From DMER01 sp003451645 (GTDB lineage: Bacteria > Pseudomonadota > Alphaproteobacteria > Micropepsales > Micropepsaceae): a stretch of DNA of 25,842 nucleotides. Positions 7,715-14,873 of the stretch are shown here, piece by piece (the stretch's first letter is position 1; each line of letters starts with the position of its first letter). Location of the stretch: contig DALYLR010000040.1 in NCBI GenBank assembly GCA_031976175.1, positions 1 to 25,842 of the forward strand, in the 5' to 3' direction. Both the position numbers and the translations under genes were made by a program. The notes under the pieces were generated by a model. That model saw nothing but the letters and a program-made list of their open reading frames with translations, was not told where the DNA came from and ran no database searches.

Positions 7715-8320
7715 TCAATATTTGACGGAGCAGCCATAGGGCTCCGTCTCTGCCGTTGCAGGCGCCTTGCCCGCGCTCAAATCGTTCAGCGCAGCCAAGA
7801 CGAAATTCTTGGCGCCATTAAGGCTGTCGGGGCTGGAGGACGGTTTGTCGTCGATCGCGCCGGCGTAGCGGATGATGCCCTTGCCGTCGATGACGAACAT
7901 ATGCGGTGTGGTGCGCGCGCCAAAGGCCTTGCCGATGGTGCCAGCGCTGTCGAGCAGGACGGCCGTGGGCTTGGCCTTGCGGTCCGCTGTGAGCGTGTTG
8001 GCTTCGGCGCCCGTAACCGCGCCTTGCTTACCGGGGGCTGAGGACACCACGGTCAGCCACACCGCCCCTTTTGCCACCGCCATGCCCTGCGTCGCTTGCA
8101 TGTTTCCGGCATTGTAGTGCTTCTTCACATAGGGGCATTCATGGTTGGACCACTCCAGCACCACGGTGCGGCCGGCGAAGTCTGACAATTTGTGCGCCTT
8201 CCCGTTGCTGTCGATGGCGGCCACATTGGGCGCAGGCTGGCCCACCACGGCAGGTGTCATGGCACTTACAGTGGCTGCGAGGGCGAAGCTTGCAATGGCG
8301 AGGGACAGCTTGGTGATCAT
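7715..8320 (-). CDS. Periplasmic redoxin (AhpC/TSA, thioredoxin-like), 201 aa
   Basis: A signal peptide at about residues 1-20 is followed by a redoxin fold: VGQPAPNVAAIDSNGKAHKL, FAGRTVVLEWSNHECPYVKK and the cis-Pro region TTPHMFVID. The thiol motif is ECPYV (Cys62), not CxxC, and a second Cys sits almost at the C-terminus (PYGCSVKY). This arrangement occurs in a known subgroup of exported thioredoxin-like proteins. It implies redox chemistry between Cys62 and the C-terminal Cys, or single-Cys peroxidase-like chemistry; which one applies is inference. The start ATG 8320 has GGAG seven bases ahead. The gene follows the DsbD-like reductase by 57 bp, a natural electron donor for it. Confidence 0.9.
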   Translation of the reverse strand: MITKLSLAIASFALAATVSAMTPAVVGQPAPNVAAIDSNGKAHKLSDFAGRTVVLEWSNHECPYVKKHYNAGNMQATQGMAVAKGAVWLTVVSSAPGKQGAVTGAEANTLTADRKAKPTAVLLDSAGTIGKAFGARTTPHMFVIDGKGIIRYAGAIDDKPSSSPDSLNGAKNFVLAALNDLSAGKAPATAETEPYGCSVKY

Positions 8321-8377
8321 GGTGGCACTCCAGGCTTATTTGTGTTGGTCGGCGCGGACTTGTCGCCAAGGTAGGCC

Positions 8378-10687
8378 CTATTTGCCCGTCTTCAAGGTCT
8401 CGACGACCAACGCTTCTGTGAGGATCTGTGGCAGGACCGCAGGTGTCGTTTGGCCCGCGGCGTAGTAGAGGTAGAGGGGCACGCCGTCCCTGTTGTGTGA
8501 ACGCAGGAGCGTCGTGATCGCCGGGTCGCGATTGGTCCAATCCCCTTTGAGGTAGACGGTCTTGGTCTCGCCAAAGGCCGCGCGTGTGTTGGGTGTGGCA
8601 ATCGCCACCTCTTCGTTGAAGAGGCAGGTGATGCACCATGCTGCGGTCAAATTGACAAAGACCGGCTTGCCCTCGGCGAGCAAGGCTTTGAGGCGCTCCG
8701 GCGTGTAGGGCTCGTGGGGCGGGGAGCCAGGCACGGCGGCCAGAGCTGACGAGGCCGTGGCGCGGGGCGGTAAGACCGGCGTTGAAATCATGGCGAGGCT
8801 TACCCCTAAGGCCAGCGAGGCCACGAGCGCGGCCAGGGCCTGCCTGCCGCCAGGGGCTTGGTTGCGGCCAAAGATCCAGGCAGCAAAAGCGATGGCGACA
8901 AAACCCATCAAGATACGGAACAAACCGTTGGAGTCCGTCTGCTGGCTGACAACCCACAAGAGCCACGCCGCCGAGGCATACATGGGGAAGGCCAAGGCTT
9001 CCTTGAACCACTCCATCCAGGGGCCAGGCCGCGGGATCAGGCGCGTCACACCCGGGATGAGCGTGATGGCGAGCCAGGGCAGGGCGAGCCCCAAGCCCAG
9101 GGCAATAAAGATCAGAAAGGTCAGTATGTTGGACTGCGTTAGCGCATAGCCAACCGCCGCGCCCATGAAGGGCACTGTGCAGGGCGCCGCCACGACCACC
9201 GCAAGAATGCCGGTCAGGAAAGAGTTGCCAATGGTATCCTCGCGGCCCGTCGTGGCGCCGCCAAAGCTCATCAGGCTCGCCCCCATCTGGAAGACGCCAG
9301 ACAAATTGAGGCCAACCGCAAACAGCACATACGCCAGCAGCGCCACAACAAAGGGCGATTGCAGTTGGAAGCCCCAGCCCACCGCCTCGCCCGCATTGCG
9401 CAGAACAATCACGGCCGCTGCCAGGGCGCAGAAGGTGACCAGTACGCCCGTCAGATAGGCCATGGCGTCTTGAAAGGCGTGATCGCGGCTCATCTGCCCG
9501 TTACGCACCAGCGCCAGCGCCTTCATGGACAGGATCGGAAACACACACGGCATCAGATTGAGGATCAAGCCGCCCAACAGCGCAAAGCCGAAGGCGCCCC
9601 ACACCGTCATCGCTTCGGGCTCTGTTCCAGGAACGCTTGCTTTGGGCTTGGCCTGTGCTTCTGTGGTTTTGAGCGGCGCGGGAGCGTCCTTTGCTTCCGA
9701 AGGTGTCTCTGCGCTGCCCGCCGCTTTGGACCTCGAGGGTATGGGCGGGTCCTCCGGGACCTGATCGACGCCCATGATCGGCGCCGTGGCGCTGTCGGGC
9801 GCGGATAGGGCGGGGACCTCGCCCTTCGCCGCCTCCACGCGGATAGCGCGGACGCTGCCGCCCACATCCTCAAAGACCAGAACGCCGGAGATGCCCGCAA
9901 TCGCCGGCCGCTCCTCCGCGCTGCGCAGTTTGGAGCCGCCGGGGACTTTCAGGACGATGTCATTGTCAATGACGTGGCGCTCTTGTTCGGCGGCGTTGCG
10001 GATCAGCCCTTGCGCATCAGGGAAGAACTGCACCGGGCTGCCACGCAAGGGCGCTGGCAGGGCAATAGCGAGGCTCAATTGCTCCGCGCTTAGCTGAAAA
10101 CGGCCGGGCAGCGCCGGGGTCTCCGGCAATTTGCTGCGCGCATCAGCAAAGCCATTCAGCCAATTGTCGTCATATTGCGGCTGGTCGTCGACATCGAGTT
10201 CGAGGCGCAATTCCGCCTCTTGCGGAATGCAGGTGTCCTTGCACACGAGCCAGGTCACGCTTGCCTCAATGGTCGCCATGGTGCCCGGCCGCTGGCCCGC
10301 GGGCACTGTCACATCGGTGAGCAGCCAGACCTCATCCTCATAGCCGAAATTGGCAAGCGGCCCGATGGGGATGCGGCGGGGATAGGGCCATTGGATCGGA
10401 CCCGCGTTATAGCCTGGCGGCAATTTCCAGGAGATCTCAGTCGGTTCACCGCTGTCGCCCGCATTCTGCCAATAGGTGTGCCAGCCGGGAATGATTTTCT
10501 GGACCAGGGCGACCGTGATCTTGCCGCCCTCCGCCGGGACGCTGCGGGTTTCGGGGATCAGCCGCACTTCGACATGCTTGGTGCGCGCGGTGTTGGAGGC
10601 TTGCGCCAAGGCAGCCGCGCTCATGCCGAGCCAAGCTAGCATCATCCCTAAGACCATTGCGATGGTCAGGCTTGCCAGTCGGTGCAT
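8378..10687 (-). CDS. DsbD/ScsB-family protein-disulfide reductase, 769 aa
   Basis: Inner-membrane reductase that carries electrons from cytoplasmic thioredoxin to periplasmic thiol proteins. The start at ATG 10687 (GGAAG ahead) gives a signal peptide ending near AALAQA. An N-terminal DsbD-type domain follows, with IIPGWHTYWQNAGDSGEP and the Cys pair CKDTC. A linker rich in Ala/Pro/Lys comes next. The DsbD/CcdA membrane domain has its two signature cysteines in NLMPCVFPILSMKAL and VVAAPCTVPFMGAAVGYA. A C-terminal thioredoxin domain has the active site WCITC. Length and domain order fit the ScsB-like branch, which is longer than E. coli DsbD. The redoxin just downstream is a likely partner. 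The hairpin 10715-10735 lies in the leader region. Confidence 0.93.
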   Translation of the reverse strand: MHRLASLTIAMVLGMMLAWLGMSAAALAQASNTARTKHVEVRLIPETRSVPAEGGKITVALVQKIIPGWHTYWQNAGDSGEPTEISWKLPPGYNAGPIQWPYPRRIPIGPLANFGYEDEVWLLTDVTVPAGQRPGTMATIEASVTWLVCKDTCIPQEAELRLELDVDDQPQYDDNWLNGFADARSKLPETPALPGRFQLSAEQLSLAIALPAPLRGSPVQFFPDAQGLIRNAAEQERHVIDNDIVLKVPGGSKLRSAEERPAIAGISGVLVFEDVGGSVRAIRVEAAKGEVPALSAPDSATAPIMGVDQVPEDPPIPSRSKAAGSAETPSEAKDAPAPLKTTEAQAKPKASVPGTEPEAMTVWGAFGFALLGGLILNLMPCVFPILSMKALALVRNGQMSRDHAFQDAMAYLTGVLVTFCALAAAVIVLRNAGEAVGWGFQLQSPFVVALLAYVLFAVGLNLSGVFQMGASLMSFGGATTGREDTIGNSFLTGILAVVVAAPCTVPFMGAAVGYALTQSNILTFLIFIALGLGLALPWLAITLIPGVTRLIPRPGPWMEWFKEALAFPMYASAAWLLWVVSQQTDSNGLFRILMGFVAIAFAAWIFGRNQAPGGRQALAALVASLALGVSLAMISTPVLPPRATASSALAAVPGSPPHEPYTPERLKALLAEGKPVFVNLTAAWCITCLFNEEVAIATPNTRAAFGETKTVYLKGDWTNRDPAITTLLRSHNRDGVPLYLYYAAGQTTPAVLPQILTEALVVETLKTGK

Positions 10688-10714
10688 GCGCAACTTCCGT
10701 TCATCCCTCGCTAA

Positions 10715-10735
10715 TGCTACAGCGAAACTGTAGCA
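10715..10735. promoter_or_regulatory. 8-bp perfect inverted repeat upstream of DsbD-like gene
   Basis: TGCTACAG-CGAAA-CTGTAGCA lies 28 bp ahead of the DsbD-like start, in the gap between it and the divergent CurA-remnant/GNAT operon. The core CTACA/TGTAG symmetry is of the kind used by BlaI/CopY-type repressors, but the spacing is not verified and no such regulator lies in the window. It could equally be an RNA hairpin in the leader. Confidence 0.4.
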
Positions 10736-10824
10736 GACGCCCCCAAAGCCCAATCCCCCAAACGGCGGTCCTCGCGCAACCGTGACTGGCCGCCAAATGA
10801 CCCGCACTACAATAGGAGATGCCC

Positions 10825-11025
10825 ATGCCACAGTCCAATCGTCAATGGCGTTTGCGCCGCCGCCCGGCAGGGGATTTGGCGCCAGGCGACCTCAAATTGG
10901 TGACAAGTCTCGTACCCGCTCAGGGTCCTAACCAAGGTCTGGCGCGAAATCTTTACCTTGTCTTCGATGCCATCGCGGGGGCTATCGGGGGCAAACTGGT
11001 CGTGCAGATCGGGTCCCAGCCATGA
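10825..11025 (+). pseudogene. Miniature CurA-like MDR oxidoreductase remnant, 66 aa (internal deletion)
   Basis: The first 46 residues or so (MPQSNRQWRLRRRPAGDLAP, then DLKLVTSLVPAQGPNQGLAR and NLYLVFD) match the N-terminus of NADPH-dependent curcumin/alkenal reductase-type MDR enzymes, which open with NRxWxLxxRP and reach RNLYLSLDP. The last 19 residues (AIAGAIGGKLVVQIG) resemble the C-terminal GKLVVRV tail of the same family. The roughly 270 residues between, with both the catalytic and nucleotide-binding domains, are missing and the frame is kept. AGGAG precedes ATG 10825 at good spacing (ATG 10819 is too close). The stop overlaps the next GNAT start (ATGA), so it may survive as a leader coupling GNAT translation. 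It cannot be an active reductase. Confidence 0.65.
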
Positions 11026-11468
11026 CGACCAAAGCGAAGGCAACACCCCGGTTCAAAGTGGGCCTTGAGGCCAAGCCACTGCGGGCCGTCAAGAAAGCCA
11101 TCAGCGATGGGCTTGACGTCTATAACACCGCTGCTGCTGGAGTAAAACCTGGCGAGAGTGAATTCGTCCTTGGCGCGCGCAATCGCAATGGACGCCTGCT
11201 CGGCGGCTTTTATGTAGTCATCTATTTCAAGACGGCGTTTCTGAAATGGGCCTGGGTAGATGACAAAGACCGCCGGGGCGGCGTCGGGCGCCAACTGATG
11301 GAGGCGGCCGAGGCCGAAGCGCGCCTGCGTGGCGCGCGCATCATGTATCTCGACACGTTCAGCTTCCAGGCACGGCCCTTCTACGAGAAACTGGGTTACT
11401 CCGTCTTCGGAACATTGAAGCTGGGGGAAGATGGCCTGGAGCGCTATTGGATGAGCAAACCGTTGTGA
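11022..11468 (+). CDS. GNAT-family N-acetyltransferase, 148 aa
   Basis: Acetyl-CoA-dependent acetyltransferase. The core is WAWVDDKDRRGGVGRQLMEA (the acetyl-CoA pyrophosphate loop RRGGVGRQL, about residues 85-93), followed by ARIMYLDTFSFQARPFYEKL, a typical GNAT motif B. The first 30 residues or so are basic and poorly conserved. The start overlaps the previous stop (ATGA) and its own stop overlaps the GTG of a second GNAT gene. The two GNAT proteins share the same layout and tail motif (QARPFYEKLGY versus QARGFYEKLGF), so they look like diverged tandem copies. Substrate unknown. Confidence 0.9.
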   Translation: MTTKAKATPRFKVGLEAKPLRAVKKAISDGLDVYNTAAAGVKPGESEFVLGARNRNGRLLGGFYVVIYFKTAFLKWAWVDDKDRRGGVGRQLMEAAEAEARLRGARIMYLDTFSFQARPFYEKLGYSVFGTLKLGEDGLERYWMSKPL

Positions 11469-11905
11469 GCACGGAACCGCAAATCCTGCTCGATCTGGAC
11501 CCGGCGGCTGAGGACATCGCGGTCCTGGGGCGCGGCTTGGCGGAGTATAACCGCGCCTTTGTGCCCTCGCCGGTGCGTCAGACCTTTGCCTTGTTTCTGC
11601 GAGATTGGGATGGAGTCATTCTGGGAGGCATAGAGGCGCAGCATATCTGGCGGACACTCTATCTGCACCGGGTTTGGTTAAGCCCCACATTGCGCGGCAC
11701 CGGCCAGGGCCGCCGCCTGATGCTGGCATTGGAGGCTGAGGCGCGCGCGCGCAATGTTGGCATGATCTGGCTTGAGACAATGAACTGGCAGGCGCGCGGC
11801 TTCTATGAAAAGCTTGGGTTTACGGCCTTTGCCGAACTGCCGCATCCGGCGCCGTCGGCGGGACTCTCCGAACCTGTCTCGATCTTCATGACCAAGCGGC
11901 TGTGA
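11465..11905 (+). CDS. GNAT-family N-acetyltransferase, second tandem copy, 146 aa
   Basis: The acetyl-CoA loop is in RVWLSPTLRGTGQGRRLMLA, and motif B is WLETMNWQARGFYEKLGFTA. The start GTG 11465 overlaps the stop of the first GNAT gene (GTGA); a TTG at 11447 in the same frame is the alternative but has no better ribosome site. It ends in FMTKRL, close to the LDMTQRLF tail of the unrelated-position GNAT at 14350, which suggests a common subfamily. Substrate unknown. The gene converges on the NTR-like gene that ends 66 bp downstream. Confidence 0.88.
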   Translation: MSTEPQILLDLDPAAEDIAVLGRGLAEYNRAFVPSPVRQTFALFLRDWDGVILGGIEAQHIWRTLYLHRVWLSPTLRGTGQGRRLMLALEAEARARNVGMIWLETMNWQARGFYEKLGFTAFAELPHPAPSAGLSEPVSIFMTKRL

Positions 11906-11971
11906 GACGGTACTGTCGTTCGCTTCGACTGCGATGATCGCACGGCATTTTCCAAACCGCGATGCCATCCG

Positions 11972-12334
11972 TCACATCCGCAAGGTCGAGCAAAGGCCCG
12001 TCCGATAAAATCCTTCGGGGTTTCTGTCCGCACCAACCTCAATGATCTGACCCTTTTCCAAGTCAAGTCCGCAAAGGGCCGAGTTCGGGCCCGTCTTCAC
12101 GGTAATGATCCGGCCGCGGCGCACGCCCTTAAAGGCCTTGAGGATACGCACGCGTGCAACGACATCGCCCCGGTTGATATCAGCACTGGTGCGTTTTGCA
12201 CTGAGGACCCGGCCCCGGAACGCGGCGTCGCTTGTGGCAATGATTTCCTTGGACTCGACCGGCATGCACGAACATCCCCAAGCGGTACTCGCTGCGGCAA
12301 CTGATATCAACAATGCCGGGATGCTGTGCTTCAT
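11972..12334 (-). CDS. Exported small Cys-containing NTR/TIMP-like domain protein, 120 aa
   Basis: The signal peptide MKHSIPALLISVAAASTAWG is followed immediately by CSCMP. Then come AAFRGRVLSAKR, DVVARVRILKAFKG, RGRIITVKTG, SALCGLDLEKGQIIEVGA and a closing GLCSTLRM. This order (CSC at the mature N-terminus, an FRGRV strand, a KxxKG segment, a middle CG and a late Cys) is what bacterial netrin/TIMP-like domains show. The fold assignment is by pattern only. The site before the Cys (AWGC) is not a normal lipobox, so it is probably secreted to the periplasm rather than lipidated. ATG 12334 is chosen because it begins the signal peptide. Function unknown. Confidence 0.7.
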   Translation of the reverse strand: MKHSIPALLISVAAASTAWGCSCMPVESKEIIATSDAAFRGRVLSAKRTSADINRGDVVARVRILKAFKGVRRGRIITVKTGPNSALCGLDLEKGQIIEVGADRNPEGFYRTGLCSTLRM

Positions 12335-12372
12335 GCGGGTGTTCCATGTGAGGGGCAAGTGAACGGCCTTAT

Positions 12373-12401
12373 CATAAATAGCCGCTTCGTCATGTCGAGT
12401 T
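12373..12401 (-). repeat. 29-bp direct repeat, left copy (relic of a GNAT gene 3' end)
   Basis: 28 of 29 bases match 14368-14396, which is the 3' end of the GNAT gene. Read on the minus strand this copy encodes LDMTKRLFM against LDMTQRLFM in the intact gene. It is outside any gene here. Together the copies bracket the CPBP-sdpI-sdpR block. Confidence 0.85.
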
Positions 12402-12410
12402 TGCGGGGGA

Positions 12411-13262
12411 TCATTCAGGGTGCGCTTTGCGGTCCAATCCAAGAGCGCTGATGGCTGCGCATGAGAGCGCCATCACGACCAATCCTGGCCATCCGACTAT
12501 TCCCCGCTCAAAGACACCCGCACCCGCAATCGTCAACACTGATAGTGGCGCTGCCGCGTTCAGCGTTCCATGAAAGAGCCCCGCCGCGAGTACTGAGCGC
12601 CCTCGCTCAGCTGCCATGCCAATAATCGGGGACGCCAACATGCAAAAGATCAGAAAGAATCCTATGCCGAGCACCGGTTCGCCCGGATAGTTGTGGCCCA
12701 TGGCAATGACCGGCGCATGCCAAATTCCCCACGCAAAACCGATGATTAGGTGCCGTGTCCAGAATGTGTGCCCAATGAGCCGGTAAAGCATATAACCCCG
12801 CCAGCCCAATTCTTCCGTAAGGGTTCCAAACATATTGATCAGTGCACCAACGACTAACGCTTGGAAGAGCACAAGGTAATCGAATTGGATTGGCGTCACG
12901 CCAAGCGTCTTTTCCGCCTGGATCATCGCCGGGGCTAAAGCTTGGTGCGGGGGAACATAGCTGACGCCTGGAACACCAAGCGTTGTGAGTTGTGCAGCAA
13001 CGATGAGGGCGATGGGGATCGCCCACGCTAGAATCCACCAGACGTTTGGCAGTATGCGGAACCGCAACTTTTCCTTCATTCCGCCTTCCGTCGCGCTCAT
13101 AACCAGGGCCGCGACTGCGGGGCCGCTCATGAACACGATCAGGAACAAAGTGGTCGCTCCTGCACTGGATGGCGTGAAGGGTATAGGCACCAGTTTCATG
13201 GCGTAAACCGCGTAGGCCACGCCCCAGCTCCAGGCAAAGGTCAGCATCAGAAAGGCAAGCAT
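12411..13262 (-). CDS. CPBP-family (Abi/CAAX-like) intramembrane protease, 283 aa
   Basis: Multi-pass membrane protein with the family's three conserved motifs: EELGWRGYMLYR (paired Glu and Arg), FAWGIWHAPVIAMGH (His) and LAAGLFHGTLNAAA (His). By family knowledge these form a metal-dependent or Glu/His intramembrane protease of the Rce1/Abi group, members of which serve in bacteriocin immunity or maturation. The start ATG 13262 follows GGGGGA at seven bases and removes an artificial N-terminal extension. It is last of three genes behind the SdpR-like and SdpI-like genes, 41 bp downstream of the latter. Substrate unknown. Confidence 0.88.
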   Translation of the reverse strand: MLAFLMLTFAWSWGVAYAVYAMKLVPIPFTPSSAGATTLFLIVFMSGPAVAALVMSATEGGMKEKLRFRILPNVWWILAWAIPIALIVAAQLTTLGVPGVSYVPPHQALAPAMIQAEKTLGVTPIQFDYLVLFQALVVGALINMFGTLTEELGWRGYMLYRLIGHTFWTRHLIIGFAWGIWHAPVIAMGHNYPGEPVLGIGFFLIFCMLASPIIGMAAERGRSVLAAGLFHGTLNAAAPLSVLTIAGAGVFERGIVGWPGLVVMALSCAAISALGLDRKAHPE

Positions 13263-13303
13263 CGTAGTTCCCCCGTTCCCCCGTCTACCGCCAGGTCCGC
13301 TCC

Positions 13304-14011
13304 TCAGCTTGAGTGGCGTTCCGGATCGGTGCGCCAAAAGTGGTAGGACAACACCACGCCCAGAAGTGTCGCACCCAGTATCCCGGCTGCGAGCACAATC
13401 GTTGCGACCATCAGTCCGCCAAAAGCCAAAGCCACCCCTGTGGCGAGCCCAACGGCCATGTAAAGGGCGCCCACAATTCTATGCGTTCGCTGCCAAGAAT
13501 AGTCGCTCGACAATGTCCAAGGTGTACGAAAGCCGAGGAAGAAATTTGAACGGGTCTTGCCCATGAAATTGCCAATGACGATCATCAGTGCCGCAACCGC
13601 CGCGATGATAACTGGCGCCACCCATTCAGGGCTTCCCAAGGCCGCCACAATCAACGCTGCATGCGTCAGCGAAATGACGGCAAGAACTCCGATCCAAACC
13701 GCGTAATAGAATGTGCCACTGGTCGTCAGGTTTTGCCGCCGTGGATCGATCAATGGAACAAGAGCCATCAAGAGGCCGACAAGCAGCGCTACGATGGGAA
13801 CGGTTGCTAGTGCCTCCCACTTGCTGCCGTAGCGGTCTGGCCGTCCATCAATGCCGAAATGGACGGGAACCCTGTCGGGAACATCGTCCCAGACCCAAAA
13901 GGAGGCTGTCGCCATTGCAGTGACGGCTAAAAGCGTGATGATCACACCCGGCACCACATTCAGCGCGGGCCGTGATTCGTTGGTCTCGTCCGGCTCATTC
14001 ATCCTGGTCAC
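13304..14011 (-). CDS. sdpI: SdpI-family membrane protein (DUF1648 + SdpI domain)
   Basis: The N-terminal DUF1648-type part has a membrane segment and PVHFGIDGRPDRYGSKWEAL. The C-terminal SdpI domain has NFMGKTRSNFFLGFRTPWTL followed by SSDYSWQRTHR, the family's hallmark, then two or three more membrane segments. In Bacillus subtilis SdpI protects against the SDP toxin and signals to SdpR at the membrane. The start is either GTG 14011, with GGGGGAG five bases ahead, or ATG 14002; both overlap the end of the regulator gene. No SDP-like toxin gene (sdpABC) is seen nearby. The symbol is by family resemblance. Confidence 0.88.
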   Translation of the reverse strand: MTRMNEPDETNESRPALNVVPGVIITLLAVTAMATASFWVWDDVPDRVPVHFGIDGRPDRYGSKWEALATVPIVALLVGLLMALVPLIDPRRQNLTTSGTFYYAVWIGVLAVISLTHAALIVAALGSPEWVAPVIIAAVAALMIVIGNFMGKTRSNFFLGFRTPWTLSSDYSWQRTHRIVGALYMAVGLATGVALAFGGLMVATIVLAAGILGATLLGVVLSYHFWRTDPERHSS

Positions 14012-14285
14012 CGTCGCTCCCCCTCTTGCCGACACCGCCCAGGTCCATCATTGCTGCGATGATCTGCTCCAGAACCGATTCATTCAGCCTATAGATGATG
14101 GTTGTTCCTTTGCGTTCCGTCGTAACCAAATTGGCGTTCTTCAAGACATTGAAATGTCCGGAAAGTGTCGCCTTCGAAACGGGAAACGCGCTGGCTAGCT
14201 CGCCCGCACTCATCGCCCGCTTGCGGAGCAGTTTCAGGATTTCCCTGCGCACTGGATGTGCCAGCGCTTCAAAAACGCTCTGCAT
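13995..14285 (-). CDS. sdpR: ArsR-family repressor, SdpR-like, 96 aa
   Basis: Winged helix-turn-helix regulator. FEALAHPVRREILKLLRKRA, SAGELASAFPVSKATLSGHF and NVLKNANLVTTERKGTTIIY follow the SdpR pattern closely. It has no metal-binding CxC motif, so it is not a metal sensor of the ArsR/SmtB kind. Its stop overlaps the SdpI start, as in the sdpRI arrangement. No ribosome site precedes ATG 14285; the promoter elements place transcription start at about the ATG, so the mRNA may be leaderless. A perfect inverted repeat at 14315-14332 overlaps the -35 and is a likely autorepression site. Confidence 0.9.
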   Translation of the reverse strand: MQSVFEALAHPVRREILKLLRKRAMSAGELASAFPVSKATLSGHFNVLKNANLVTTERKGTTIIYRLNESVLEQIIAAMMDLGGVGKRGSDGDQDE

Positions 14286-14292
14286 TGCTGTT

Positions 14293-14332
14293 ATTTAGGC
14301 ATTGAACGAAATATATGTCAACATACTGACAT
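14293..14332 (-). promoter_or_regulatory. Promoter with overlapping operator for the sdpR-sdpI-CPBP operon
   Basis: The minus strand carries -35 TTGACA (14321-14316), a 17-bp spacer and -10 CTAAAT (14298-14293). The inverted repeat ATGTCAGTATGTTGACAT (14332-14315; arms of six, spacer of six) covers the -35. The expected transcription start falls within a base or two of ATG 14285. The -10 is weak, so this remains a prediction. Confidence 0.55.
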
Positions 14333-14349
14333 CATTGAAAACGCCTCTG

Positions 14350-14871
14350 TCAGACAAACATCTTGCGCATAAATAGCCGCTGCGTCATGTCGAGTTGGAG
14401 CGCTTGGGATTGCCAGCTGCGCTCATGGGCTGGGCCCAACGCGCTGCGCGGCCATTCGTGAAAGCCCTGCCGCGCGTAATAGGGCCGGTTCCATGGCACA
14501 TCGCGAAAGGTTGCCAGCGTCAGGCCTTTGAGGCCTTGCGCGCGTGCCCAATCCTCGCAGGCGGCAATGAGCTTGACGCCGAGCTTGTGGCCCGCATGTG
14601 CAGGGTGGACATCCAGCTCATAAATGAAACCGTAACCGTCCGCCGGGCCTGCGGCGAGGAACCCAACAGGCACCTCGCGATGCGCCGCGATCCACAATGT
14701 GCCTTGCTCTACCAAGTTGCGCGCGAGGCTTTGCGGGAAATGATCGACGCGTGAGAGCTCCGCGACCTCCGGCATGCCGGCTTCGGCGAAGCGCCTGCCA
14801 GCCTCCGCCTCGATGTCGGGCAGCGCGGGCAGATCTTCCTCCCGCGCTACCCTGATCGCATAGTCCGTCAC
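14350..14871 (-). CDS. GNAT-family N-acetyltransferase, 173 aa
   Basis: It opens with YAIRVAREEDLPALPDIEAE, typical for the family. It has YELDVHPAHAGHKLGVKLIA with the acetyl-CoA-binding loop, and FRDVPWNRPYYARQGFHEW as motif B. The C-terminal tail is ALQLDMTQRLFMRKM. The gene starts two bases after the thiolase stop, so the two are probably co-transcribed. The last 30 bases or so of the gene recur at 12373-12401 beyond the sdpRI-CPBP block. Substrate unknown. Confidence 0.92.
   Translation of the reverse strand: MTDYAIRVAREEDLPALPDIEAEAGRRFAEAGMPEVAELSRVDHFPQSLARNLVEQGTLWIAAHREVPVGFLAAGPADGYGFIYELDVHPAHAGHKLGVKLIAACEDWARAQGLKGLTLATFRDVPWNRPYYARQGFHEWPRSALGPAHERSWQSQALQLDMTQRLFMRKMFV
14368..14396 (-). 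repeat. 29-bp direct repeat, right copy (inside GNAT 3' end)
   Basis: It matches 12373-12401 with a single mismatch (14382 g versus 12387 t). It lies 16 bp inside the coding end of the GNAT gene. The distance between copies is 1995 bp. Confidence 0.85.
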
Positions 14872-14873
14872 GC

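Noticed and set aside
6232..7725. Long plus-strand open frame of about 497 codons
   Set aside because: Antisense to the TPR gene and the start of the 945-residue gene. Its composition is rich in Gly, Arg, His and Gln without any domain, while the minus strand has clear TPR motifs and a signal peptide.
8139..9011. Minus-strand frame of 290 codons
   Set aside because: Overlaps the redoxin and DsbD-like genes in another frame; no domain and biased composition.
12373..12442. Extended N-terminus of the NTR-like protein
   Set aside because: The extension contains the GNAT-derived repeat in another frame; ATG 12334 begins a proper signal peptide.
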